A stretch of DNA of 6,783 nt from Phascolarctobacterium sp. (GCA_004558595.1 SFCN01000079.1:1-6783), one strand, 5' to 3'. Positions 1 through 5,575 are shown, counted from the first letter of the stretch. Program-made: numbers and translations. The notes: generated by a model not told the origin, from the letters alone.

Positions 1-17
1 GGCGTTGGCTGCATCAT
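1..17 (-). CDS. start of an unidentified gene (5' end only)
   Basis: Only the first five codons are inside the window (Met-Met-Gln-Pro-Thr, then the edge), so the product cannot be identified from sequence. The start is well supported: reading the minus strand, GAAAGGAG is followed by a 6-nt spacer and then two consecutive ATG codons, with the first ATG at 17-15. A perfect 12-bp inverted repeat lies about 47 nt upstream in the presumed leader. The gene follows the sigma-like gene across a long non-coding stretch, an arrangement I associate with Tn1549/Tn4451-like elements, where small accessory or recombinase genes (for example TnpW-like) come next. That identity is a guess from context only. 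Confidence 0.55.
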
Positions 18-63
18 GGCGATCTCCTTTCTCGGTTTGGTGGGTTTCCTCAAGGTCACATGA

Positions 64-92
64 ATGCGCTGACGGAAAGGCCGTCAGCGCAT
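64..92 (-). repeat. 12-bp perfect inverted repeat in the leader of the leftmost gene
   Basis: The arms atgcgctgacgg (64-75) and ccgtcagcgcat (81-92) are perfectly complementary and enclose a 5-nt loop. The hairpin would lie in the 5' leader of the minus-strand gene starting at 17. Neither strand has a T-run after the stem, so it is not a canonical intrinsic terminator. It could be an operator, an mRNA-stabilising hairpin, or the 3' end of a structured RNA occupying the preceding 500 bp. Confidence 0.7.
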
Positions 93-626
93 GGTATCTG
101 ACTTTGAGAGGCGGCTGCGCGGGATTGCAGGGGAATTACATTGAATTGAGTTCGAGTTCCGGCGCGGCTGCCTGCATATTCCTTTTGTGTTTGGATTTTT
201 GCTCGCCGTATTTGTCACGTCCCCCGGCGAAGGCTCCAAGAGCCTCTGGGACCGGCAGCAGCCGCCTTTGGCAAGGCTGTCCCATTCCCGCCAGCGCCGT
301 GGCTTGTAAGGCTCACGAACGCCGCAGGAATCCCCCTCAAGTCAGTGGGAGGCCGTAGCTGGGGTTGCGTATCGCCCGCGCTGTCATCGCGCCCGATGCT
401 GCCATGCATCGGGTCAAAGGCTGCGTAGATCGCTCGGACGGCTTCCCGCACCGAAGGGCGGGAGGTCTGTCGTCACGGCGGCGCGCCTTTCTTCGCTTGG
501 CCGTCTGGCCGCGCGGGGTCTGTGCTGATACCGGTGTGTATGCGGTTGTCAAGGAGCAGAGGCGAGCGAGAATAATATCCCTCTCATATACCTCAAGAAA
601 AATCGGGCTTTTTCGGACGGGGTAAC
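93..626 (-). other. GC-rich hairpin-rich region without a convincing gene; possible structured RNA
   Basis: This stretch follows the sigma-like gene. The ORFs that cross it begin at TTG or lack a ribosome binding site, and their translations are Arg/Ala/Pro/Ser-rich as expected from random GC-rich DNA. On the minus-strand RNA there are several compact hairpins: 445-462 with a cUUCGg tetraloop, 392-413 with a perfect 8-bp stem, 499-510 with GGCC arms, 377-391 with CGCG arms, and 232-244 with GGCTC/GAGCC arms. A weak 13-codon ORF (136-177, minus) sits behind AAAGG. From memory, similar DNA accompanies the sigma-like gene in Clostridia mobile elements; this was not verified. It could be a structured non-coding RNA, a long 3' UTR/leader, or decayed coding DNA. 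Confidence 0.4.
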
Positions 627-1046
627 TCAAAATTTGTTCAGTAATTTTTTGAGAGCAGCCAATCCACGCTGAATGCTTCTGCGCACTGCGCTCTCATCAA
701 CGCTCTCAAGGGCGGCAATCCGCTGGTTGCTCTCATCATTGAGAACACTGGCAAGCAGCCTGCGCCGCTGGGTTTCTGTGAGCTGCGCCAGTCCCTCTTT
801 CAGCAGCCGCTCCAGTTCCATGCGCTCCAGCGCCTCGTCCGGCTGTTCTGGCAGATTCAGCGCCCCCGCCTCAATGCCATCGCCGGCGTCCAGTGAATAG
901 AACGCCTTGTTGTCGCGGATGTACTGCGCGTAGTTGATCTGAAGCCGTCTATCCTCATCAAGAAACGCGGCTATCTCGTCTGGAACCTCCATGAAGGTAT
1001 CCTCGGTGTACCACGGGTAGTGGTCTTTCAGGTTGATGGTTGTCAT
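627..1046 (-). CDS. small sigma-70 region-4-like regulator of mobile-element type
   Basis: This 139-residue protein resembles the short sigma-70-like factors of Tn1549/Tn4451-type integrative elements of Clostridia. The N-terminus includes the aromatic PWYTED segment near residues 11-16. Residues about 70-137 match sigma region 4: an acidic/leucine-rich helix (EALERMELERLLKE), a TETQRRRLL segment typical of the start of region 4, and a helix-turn-helix at about 106-136 containing DESAVRRSIQRGLAALKK. There is no region 2 for -10 recognition, so it may act as a DNA-binding regulator rather than a complete sigma factor. An upstream in-frame ATG at 1121 exists, but the start at 1046 is preferred because GGAGGA lies 8 nt upstream. 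That ribosome binding site is buried in a perfect inverted repeat. Target genes are unknown, presumably functions of the element. Confidence 0.8.
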   Translation of the reverse strand: MTTINLKDHYPWYTEDTFMEVPDEIAAFLDEDRRLQINYAQYIRDNKAFYSLDAGDGIEAGALNLPEQPDEALERMELERLLKEGLAQLTETQRRRLLASVLNDESNQRIAALESVDESAVRRSIQRGLAALKKLLNKF

Positions 1047-1054
1047 ATTGTTGT

Positions 1055-1104
1055 CCTCCGTTTGGATTTTTTTGTTTGATGTCGCGTGAAAATCCAAACG
1101 GAGG
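1055..1104 (-). promoter_or_regulatory. perfect 16-bp hairpin sequestering the ribosome binding site of the sigma-like gene
   Basis: The arms are cctccgtttggatttt (1055-1070) and aaaatccaaacggagg (1089-1104), perfectly complementary with an 18-nt loop (1071-1088). In the minus-strand mRNA the 3' arm ends in GGAGG, part of the GGAGGA Shine-Dalgarno that serves the ATG at 1046. The folded hairpin would therefore hide the ribosome binding site. No U-run follows the stem, which argues against a terminator. A translational switch, RNA thermometer or protein-binding hairpin are all possible; the trigger is not visible. As DNA, the palindrome could also be an operator. Confidence 0.75.
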
Positions 1105-1152
1105 GCGGTGGGGAGCGGCAACGGAGCCTTACTTGGGCTAAATGAAGGAGCA

Positions 1153-1185
1153 TAAAAATGCCCAAAGCAACAATGCTTTGGGCAT
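1153..1185 (-). terminator. intrinsic terminator, minus strand
   Basis: The arms atgcccaaagca (1158-1169) and tgctttgggcat (1174-1185) form a perfect 12-bp stem with a 4-nt loop. In the minus direction the stem is followed by TTTTA. This should stop transcription coming from the lipoprotein array before the sigma-like gene, isolating the two parts of the window. Confidence 0.8.
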
Positions 1186-1188
1186 GAT

Positions 1189-1254
1189 TCAGCGCAACTC
1201 CTCCGTTGCGTTTTTTATCAAATTCGTCAGGTGCTTCGGTACATCAGGTATCAT
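1189..1254 (-). pseudogene. possible 21-residue gene remnant before the terminator
   Basis: An ATG at 1254 opens a 21-residue reading frame that stops 3 nt before the minus-strand terminator stem. The peptide (MIPDVPKHLTNLIKNATEELR) looks like ordinary helical protein rather than noise, and its stop-then-terminator position fits the 3' end of a gene. Upstream the frame stays open only to a TTG at 1380 with an unconvincing sequence, and only a weak AAGG precedes the ATG. I read it as the possible tail of a gene whose front was lost at the junction between cassette array and mobile-element DNA. It could also be chance. The rest of 1186-1469 holds the 53-bp repeat copy and nothing else I can support. 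Confidence 0.25.
1193..1217 (+). terminator. short hairpin with T-run, plus strand
   Basis: The arms cgcaac (1193-1198) and gttgcg (1205-1210) enclose tcctcc and are followed by tttttta, a plausible short intrinsic terminator on the plus strand. With the minus-strand terminator at 1153-1185 it makes a back-to-back insulation pair, although no plus-strand gene was found to its left. The stem overlaps the end of the possible remnant ORF. Confidence 0.45.
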
Positions 1255-1397
1255 TTTTCTTACCTTGGAGTTGGCGTATGCAGACGGGATATGCGATTTC
1301 CGCTGGCAGACGATTCGTGGGCATCTAGCATTTTGCGAACTCCTAATTACTGCAAGAAAATAACAGAAAAAAGTATGCAAAAGGACAGATTAAAAGC

Positions 1398-1450
1398 CGT
1401 TTGCCTTTTTTCGGTTGCCTGTCACTTTTTGCTCCGCCAGATCAAATCAA
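1398..1450 (-). repeat. 53-bp cassette-flank repeat, copy A
   Basis: This segment matches 3615-3667 at 51 of 53 positions in direct orientation. Both copies lie downstream of a lipoprotein gene: 19 nt after the stop of the gene at 1470-2822, and 52 nt after the stop of the gene at 3720-5060. Identity ends abruptly on both sides. Here the far side continues into unrelated DNA, whereas at copy B it is fused to the duplicated CARDB-gene tail. It marks one end of the tandem duplication unit. Confidence 0.9.
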
Positions 1451-1469
1451 TGCATTTGAATCCAAGCAG

Positions 1470-2822
1470 TCATTGTGCTATCCTGCCGATATATGCCTTG
1501 GGTTCAATATAACTACCATCTATTGCGTTCAAACAAACACGGCAGTGGTAAACAGTGGGCTCATTCTCTCCTTTAAGGCGTTCGTGAAACTCATACATCA
1601 CTTCCCACGTTGGAACGAGATGACCTATGTCTCGACGATCCTTAACATTTATCAACGCACTCGCCAACCGGATTTCGTTGACCATAACCGAATACTCTTC
1701 CACGTGATTCTCTTGATAAGCATGATTATAGACAAGCTGCTGCTTAATCCGATCCAAAATATCATCAAAAGGCATAAGCTGGGTGTTTTCAGCAATAATA
1801 GCTACTTGCTCGCCAGCTCCACGAACATCATACTGTGCGATCTTACCATTCTCATCTACAATAACATACATATACTCGCTTTCCCAAGGCGCAGCATTAC
1901 TTGGCGGTGGGCTGCCTTTCCATATTCGCCATTCATCCATGTAGGTAGCCTGTAATCCTCCGCAATCACGAATAAAGAAAATTATCCATCCGATCCCTTG
2001 CAGGCCTTTGTCGTTATATGCAATCGCCTTTTCCATAAAAGAAAACTTCATGTTTGAGTCCGCGCCTAAATTTTTCATAGCATCTTGGGCAATTCCCATC
2101 GCAGATTCGCTTTCCAATTTGGGGTTGGTGGATGTAAAATCATTTTTCTGTTCTAAAGTCTCCGCATTGCTTTCTCGCACCCAGTATGAATCACTATCAC
2201 GTCTATATTGATAGGTATTGCCATTCATCTGTGCAACTAAAACAGCGTATGTCGCCGTATTTTCATTGTAGTGATATGCTTCAAAAAAAGTTTTTCCCGG
2301 CAAATCATTGAAAGAGAAGGGAATAGCTGCGCTGTCATCGGGAGCTGTTGCTAACCGTTGTTGCAATTCTATAAGTTCATTGGCTATATCAGTATCGCTC
2401 TCTTCCGCTAGAGACGTCAAATAAGACATTCTTTCAAGAATATCCCGTTTCGTTTCTTGGGGAGTTTCTACCCACTGCTCGTCCGGATAAAAGAATCGCA
2501 TCACATTCCGGTAATATGTTTCATCAAACGCCGCTTTTTCAATTTCCGCAACCGGATATACATCTGTTTGAGGTATAACTACAGGCGCATTTATAGTCAA
2601 ATCTAATCCGCTTATTTCATTATGAAACTCCACGTTATTCGGTGCATCGTATTTATATTGAGTTCCATCTTTCGGCTGTATAGCCTCTGCTACGTAGTCC
2701 TCCGTCTTAACAACAACAGGTTCTTTTTCGGGAGTAGGCTGGCAGGCAGACAGGATTAGCAATAAAACAACTAAAGCTAAGGTTCCTACGGGCAATCGAT
2801 ACTTATTGGGTTTATTTGGCAT
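1470..2822 (-). CDS. secreted lipoprotein, paralogue of the one at 3720-5060 (possibly DUF6034-like)
   Basis: This 450-residue lipoprotein starts at an ATG 6 nt after GGAGGAT. Residues 1-27 are a lipoprotein signal (basic N-terminus, LALVVLLLIL core, lipobox LSAC with Cys27), followed by QPTPEKE, which the paralogue shares exactly. The mature part is soluble and acidic with no further membrane span, so it should sit tethered on the outer face of the membrane. The C-terminal half aligns collinearly with the paralogue, including a MYVIVDENGKI strand, a helix before the end, LVPTW near residue 404, and a closing LNAIDGSYIEP motif. This architecture recalls DUF6034 lipoproteins of Clostridia, named from memory. 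Biochemical function is unknown. It is probably cotranscribed with the small secreted protein gene upstream, separated by 73 nt containing a 9-bp hairpin. Base composition is more AT-rich than in the CARDB gene. Confidence 0.85.
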   Translation of the reverse strand: MPNKPNKYRLPVGTLALVVLLLILSACQPTPEKEPVVVKTEDYVAEAIQPKDGTQYKYDAPNNVEFHNEISGLDLTINAPVVIPQTDVYPVAEIEKAAFDETYYRNVMRFFYPDEQWVETPQETKRDILERMSYLTSLAEESDTDIANELIELQQRLATAPDDSAAIPFSFNDLPGKTFFEAYHYNENTATYAVLVAQMNGNTYQYRRDSDSYWVRESNAETLEQKNDFTSTNPKLESESAMGIAQDAMKNLGADSNMKFSFMEKAIAYNDKGLQGIGWIIFFIRDCGGLQATYMDEWRIWKGSPPPSNAAPWESEYMYVIVDENGKIAQYDVRGAGEQVAIIAENTQLMPFDDILDRIKQQLVYNHAYQENHVEEYSVMVNEIRLASALINVKDRRDIGHLVPTWEVMYEFHERLKGENEPTVYHCRVCLNAIDGSYIEPKAYIGRIAQ

Positions 2823-2850
2823 AAAGCTATCCTCCGTGATTGTATAGTGT

Positions 2851-2882
2851 GGCTAATCGCCATATTATATTGACGATTAGCC
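2851..2882 (-). repeat. 9-bp hairpin between secreted-protein and lipoprotein genes (unit 1)
   Basis: The arms ggctaatcg (2851-2859) and cgattagcc (2874-2882) are perfectly complementary with a 14-nt loop. The hairpin begins 13 nt after the stop of the secreted-protein gene and has no U-run in the minus direction. It could stabilise the upstream message or attenuate transcription so that the small protein is made in excess. An unrelated 9-bp hairpin occupies the same position in unit 2. Confidence 0.7.
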
Positions 2883-2895
2883 GATGCTTATCTAA

Positions 2896-3267
2896 CTAGA
2901 AACTCCAGTATCCCGTAAGGCTTGCGCCTCCACCATTAGTATTCGCATACACATCCAAACTACTATAAAGCGTTGTGTAGTCATGCCCGCCGGATACCTG
3001 GCTTATTGTAAATGTATAGGCATGGCTTGCTATCGCCGTGGTAGATCCTGCCTTGTAGGGCCTTACTGTAAGCCGTTTACTGCTGTTACCACCAAACGTT
3101 CCAGATGCGTACCAAGCAGAAAACTCGCGTGATATGTTCTTGAGTGCCCTCGCTGGCGTTGTGCTATTCGCGCCAAGAGTATAATCAGATGCCTCAAATG
3201 CAAGTGCAACGTTGGCCATTGCAAAGACCATTACCAGCGCAAGAGCTATTGCAATTATTTTTTTCAT
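2896..3267 (-). CDS. small secreted protein of unit 1
   Basis: The product is 123 residues. The ATG at 3267 is preferred over one 12 codons upstream because AAAGGAG lies 6 nt before it and it begins a clean Sec signal: MKK, a hydrophobic core, and cleavage after VALA at residue 23. The 100-residue mature protein has no cysteine and no membrane segment, is rich in Ser, Thr, Gly, Ala and Tyr, and alternates in a beta-strand manner (KRLTVRPYKA, YTFTISQVSG, SSLDVYANT), ending GYWSF. It looks like a small beta-sandwich exported outside the cell. I recognise no family. It occupies the same slot as the secreted protein at 5138-5575; the C-terminal patterns are vaguely alike, but homology is uncertain. 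No good -10 box was found in the unit-specific upstream DNA. Confidence 0.8.
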   Translation of the reverse strand: MKKIIAIALALVMVFAMANVALAFEASDYTLGANSTTPARALKNISREFSAWYASGTFGGNSSKRLTVRPYKAGSTTAIASHAYTFTISQVSGGHDYTTLYSSLDVYANTNGGGASLTGYWSF

Positions 3268-3323
3268 ATCCTTCTCCTTTCTAAATCTTTGAGTTTTGGG
3301 CAAGAACAGGTATATTCATGTTT

Positions 3324-3394
3324 AGCCCTTGCAACTCTGCATTGCCAAATGGCAATGAGCTTGCTCAAATTATGACTTGCAAGGACTTTTTTAT
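3324..3394 (+). terminator. branched inverted repeat with T-run, copy 1
   Basis: The outer arms agcccttgcaa (3324-3334) and ttgcaaggact (3377-3387) pair with one mismatch and enclose two small hairpins (attgcc/ggcaat and tgag/ctca). A T-run (3388-3392) follows on the plus strand. This is a terminator-like, three-way-junction shape in the plus direction; in the minus direction it has no U-run. No plus-strand gene feeds it. It also forms the exact edge of the conserved block. Confidence 0.5.
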
Positions 3395-3503
3395 TCCTTC
3401 AACGGAACCACCTCCTTTTTCGCTATATATAAGACACGCTGACGCAGGAAAATCTGTCGCCAAAAGCGTATTTTTTTTACTAATAACCGACACCGCCATA
3501 CAG

Positions 3504-3615
3504 CTATTTCATCCTCATCATCCTCGCAAACTTACTTACTACAATAACCGCGACTATTATCGCGATAGCCGCGAAGGCCGCAAGGGCGCTTATCCACCAC
3601 TTGCTCATGGCGCGC
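3504..3615 (-). pseudogene. duplicated C-terminal membrane anchor of the CARDB protein
   Basis: From about 3612 down to the TAG at 3504-3506 the minus strand encodes RAMSKWWISALAAF, the hydrophobic stretch, and FARMMRMK, identical to the C-terminus of the protein at 5820-6783 except Lys for Gln. The rest of that gene is absent: upstream the frame runs into the 53-bp flank. The frame remains open to an ATG at 3707, giving a 67-codon ORF with one transmembrane helix, but no ribosome binding site precedes it. I therefore read it as a by-product of the tandem duplication. Expression as a one-span peptide from the lipoprotein transcript cannot be excluded. Confidence 0.85.
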
Positions 3616-3667
3616 GTTTGCCTTTTTTCGGTTGCCTGCCACTTTTTGCTCCGCCAGATCAGATCAA
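3615..3667 (-). repeat. 53-bp cassette-flank repeat, copy B
   Basis: This copy matches 1398-1450 with two differences and lies between the stop of the lipoprotein gene at 3720 and the duplicated CARDB tail. Together with the 292-bp block it forms one continuous conserved block of about 344 bp (3324-3667) between the two cassettes, of which the outer ends of the array carry one half each. Confidence 0.9.
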
Positions 3668-3719
3668 GATGTTGAACACGCTGGCATAGAGAGGCTATCT
3701 TTCCCATTTAATATATTTC

Positions 3720-5060
3720 TTAGGAAAAATTATTGTGCATTTCAACACGGGATCCATCTAACGCATTGATTGCTATATAGGATGGTAAAATATGCCCGTC
3801 CAAGGCGCTCTCTTTTTGCACGATGAACAGCCATGTCGGAATGAGGAAAACCTTGTTCCTTTCCTTTGTAGAGCGAACCATGCAGTTTGTGAGCATAATT
3901 CGCGTAATGTGTCTATCCTCGACTGTGGTAGCATCGGCTACCCATGAGGAACCAAGAATAAGCAGGTCTTTCGCGTGCTGCCATACCGCCTCAAATGATA
4001 GAGGCTTCATGTTGCTTTCTAACTTATTCGTTATAATAACGGGATACTCCCAATGAAAGAAACGGATTCCCTCCTGATCCACCATAAGCACAATTCTTTC
4101 CTGCGGCCATGGTTTGATATAGTCCGCTTCATCCTCAAACCCCAAAACCCCCGGGGTCAATATGCTGCTGTCAAACGGAATTTGCCCATCGATTGCACGG
4201 CAAAAAGTTATTTGGTAGCCCACCGAGACCGTAGCATAGCCAAAGAATCCATCCAGCATACGTGCCGCTTCAATATGTGCCGCTTCAAAGCCTTCAATTT
4301 TCAAATCATTCAATACGTTTTTTGATATTGTCAACGCTTCTTCTTCGGATAAAACGGGTTCCAGTACAACAGGACCTTCTCCGTCCCAACCGCCGTTCTT
4401 TATTATCCATGATTGTAGTTGTATGGTTCCGGCGTTCTTCGGGAAAATTTCTATTTGATTTTCATCGGCAAACACATAAACATTTTGTTCCAAACTGTTT
4501 TTGAAAACCACATTGCATGGGAAAGTCGGGTCATAATCAGCAATGGGGATATATTCCTCGTTAGGCGCATTTCGCAATTCTTCGGATAAGCTTTCGATTA
4601 TTTCGGCGCTATCGGCAGATGGCTCATACAGAACGGAGCCGTCTTGCTGTTTTTTCGGCATTCCTCTTTTTAGAATGACTATGAGTTCTTCCAAATCTTC
4701 TTTCGTCATTTCACCGGAGCGCGCTCCGATGAGGTCTTTAGAGAAGTATGAAAGTATTTCATCCAAGCGGGTTTGGCCAAACCTGTCTTGCGTCGCTTCA
4801 TACACATGAAAGCCTTCCGCTTGGCCTATCTCAATATCCGTATCCGCCACAAACCTGAAATGTGGCATTTGTATTTCTTCATTCAATTTACTTGGGCAAA
4901 TAAAGGTGCTGTCAGCTTCCTTATCATCGCTTTCAACAAGTGTAGCTTCTAATTGTTCCGCCGCCTTATGCACCACTATCTCTTTTTCGGGCGTGGGCTG
5001 GCAGGCAGATATAGCAATAATGCAAAAAAAGACGCTTAAAAGGTATATGGCCTTCTTCAT
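3720..5060 (-). CDS. secreted lipoprotein, paralogue of the one at 1470-2822 (possibly DUF6034-like)
   Basis: This 446-residue lipoprotein has its ATG 8 nt after AAGGAG. The signal is short: MKK, a hydrophobic core, and lipobox ISAC with Cys20, followed by QPTPEKE exactly as in the paralogue. The middle (residues about 50-230) is hard to align with the paralogue. The C-terminal half is collinear: SEEEALTISKNVL, a VLMVDQEGI strand, a helix, a FLIPTW motif, and the final INALDGSRVE. No catalytic motif is apparent, so binding, chaperone or immunity-like roles at the membrane surface are all open. The gene follows the secreted-protein gene by 77 nt, with a 9-bp hairpin between them, and is probably in its operon. 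Identity to the paralogue is low although the DNA flanking both genes is about 95% identical. Confidence 0.85.
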   Translation of the reverse strand: MKKAIYLLSVFFCIIAISACQPTPEKEIVVHKAAEQLEATLVESDDKEADSTFICPSKLNEEIQMPHFRFVADTDIEIGQAEGFHVYEATQDRFGQTRLDEILSYFSKDLIGARSGEMTKEDLEELIVILKRGMPKKQQDGSVLYEPSADSAEIIESLSEELRNAPNEEYIPIADYDPTFPCNVVFKNSLEQNVYVFADENQIEIFPKNAGTIQLQSWIIKNGGWDGEGPVVLEPVLSEEEALTISKNVLNDLKIEGFEAAHIEAARMLDGFFGYATVSVGYQITFCRAIDGQIPFDSSILTPGVLGFEDEADYIKPWPQERIVLMVDQEGIRFFHWEYPVIITNKLESNMKPLSFEAVWQHAKDLLILGSSWVADATTVEDRHITRIMLTNCMVRSTKERNKVFLIPTWLFIVQKESALDGHILPSYIAINALDGSRVEMHNNFS

Positions 5061-5101
5061 TTACTCATCTCCTTGTCTCCTTTGCCAAAAGGCAGGACTT
5101 C

Positions 5102-5127
5102 GGGGCGCATACGTAAGCATGCGCCCC
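5102..5127 (-). repeat. 9-bp hairpin between secreted-protein and lipoprotein genes (unit 2)
   Basis: The arms ggggcgcat (5102-5110) and atgcgcccc (5119-5127) are perfectly complementary with an 8-nt loop, starting 10 nt after the stop of the secreted-protein gene. There is no U-run in the minus direction. It matches in position, stem length and context, but not in sequence, the hairpin at 2851-2882. A role in mRNA stabilisation or partial attenuation is inferred. Confidence 0.7.
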
Positions 5128-5137
5128 AGCTTATGCT

Positions 5138-5575
5138 TTATTGATAGGTTGCCGAGAATGTTCCGCTCGTGGTCATTCTAGACGCATTCGGTGTGTTGTA
5201 GTACGGGTTTCGAATCTGCAAATAGATAGAAGAAATCGTTTGGTACGCGGAGTATACCGACAAGGTGCCAGATGACTGCCCCGTTGGAACTTCCGCTTGT
5301 CCGCTAACAGAAACATTGGACGCATTCACCAATTCTACAACCTGATATCGTTCCAAACCAGATACCGCAAATACAATACGCGTGTTGTCATCTTTGCCCG
5401 ATGTAAACTTGGTACTTCCACTGGAGCGGCTGACAGGTCCGCATTTCCAGACATGGGTTATTTTAGCATCGGTATAAGTTTTACTATTCGTCGCAGCTAA
5501 CGCCGAACTGGCAGAAACAAGAATCAACAGCATTATCAATGTAAATGCCGCTTTCCTTAAGAATCCCTTTTGCAT
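5138..5575 (-). CDS. small secreted protein of unit 2
   Basis: The product is 145 residues. The ATG at 5575 is chosen over an in-frame GTG at 5590 because the GTG itself lies inside the GTGAAAGGAG ribosome binding site, 5 nt before the ATG. Residues 1-28 are a Sec signal (KGFLRK, hydrophobic core, ALAA). The mature protein, about 117 residues, has a single cysteine (Cys45), no membrane span, and beta-like alternation (TRIVFAVSG, YQVVELVNASNVSVSG, SIYLQIRN), ending TSGTFSATYQ. It is probably a small exported beta-rich protein; I recognise no family. It is first in a two-gene transcript with the lipoprotein at 3720-5060, and a plausible promoter lies at 5620-5648. It is positionally equivalent to the protein at 2896-3267. 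Confidence 0.82.
   Translation of the reverse strand: MQKGFLRKAAFTLIMLLILVSASSALAATNSKTYTDAKITHVWKCGPVSRSSGSTKFTSGKDDNTRIVFAVSGLERYQVVELVNASNVSVSGQAEVPTGQSSGTLSVYSAYQTISSIYLQIRNPYYNTPNASRMTTSGTFSATYQ

Larger units (their letters stand above)
3324..3615 (-). repeat. about 292-bp direct duplication, copy 1 (CARDB-gene tail plus downstream spacer)
   Basis: This block matches 5638-5931 in the same orientation with roughly a dozen substitutions and one short indel in a T-run, about 95% identity by eye. It contains the last 36 or so codons of the CARDB gene, the stop codon, and 180 bp of downstream spacer. Similarity ends sharply at 3324, the outer base of an inverted repeat, and at 3615, where the sequence switches directly into the 53-bp flank. 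The switch is the novel junction expected from a tandem duplication, with only 1-2 bp of possible microhomology. Confidence 0.93.

Noticed and set aside
337..630. 97-codon minus-strand ORF overlapping the sigma-like stop codon
   Set aside because: It starts at TTG with no ribosome binding site, is Arg/Thr/Ser-rich with no recognisable fold, and crosses several strong hairpins. It is more likely a chance frame in GC-rich non-coding DNA.
1143..1187. Possible 15-codon minus-strand leader peptide starting at the terminator stem (ATG at 1185)
   Set aside because: The nearest GGAGGA is 13 nt upstream and the ORF lies wholly in the terminator hairpin and its tail. There is no run of regulatory codons, so an attenuator is not supported.
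1398..1450. Insertion-sequence terminal repeat
   Set aside because: The two 53-bp copies are in direct orientation, there is no transposase or target-site duplication, and the layout is fully explained by tandem duplication.
1401..1955. 184-codon plus-strand ORF
   Set aside because: It is a shadow of the lipoprotein gene on the other strand, which has a ribosome binding site, signal peptide and paralogue. The plus ORF has none of these.
2896..3267. Lactococcin 972-like bacteriocin
   Set aside because: Size and Sec signal fit, but the typical aromatic/glycine motifs and the multi-span immunity/ABC transporter partner are not seen. The lipoprotein neighbour does not match that system.
3324..3394. 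Integron attC-like recombination site
   Set aside because: The inverted repeat sits at cassette edges, but the conserved attC core motif at the ends of the arms is missing, and no integron integrase is present in the window.
3318..3689. 123-codon plus-strand ORF across the duplicated block
   Set aside because: It runs antisense through the duplicated spacer and CARDB tail, begins at the block edge and has no ribosome binding site. The translation looks random.
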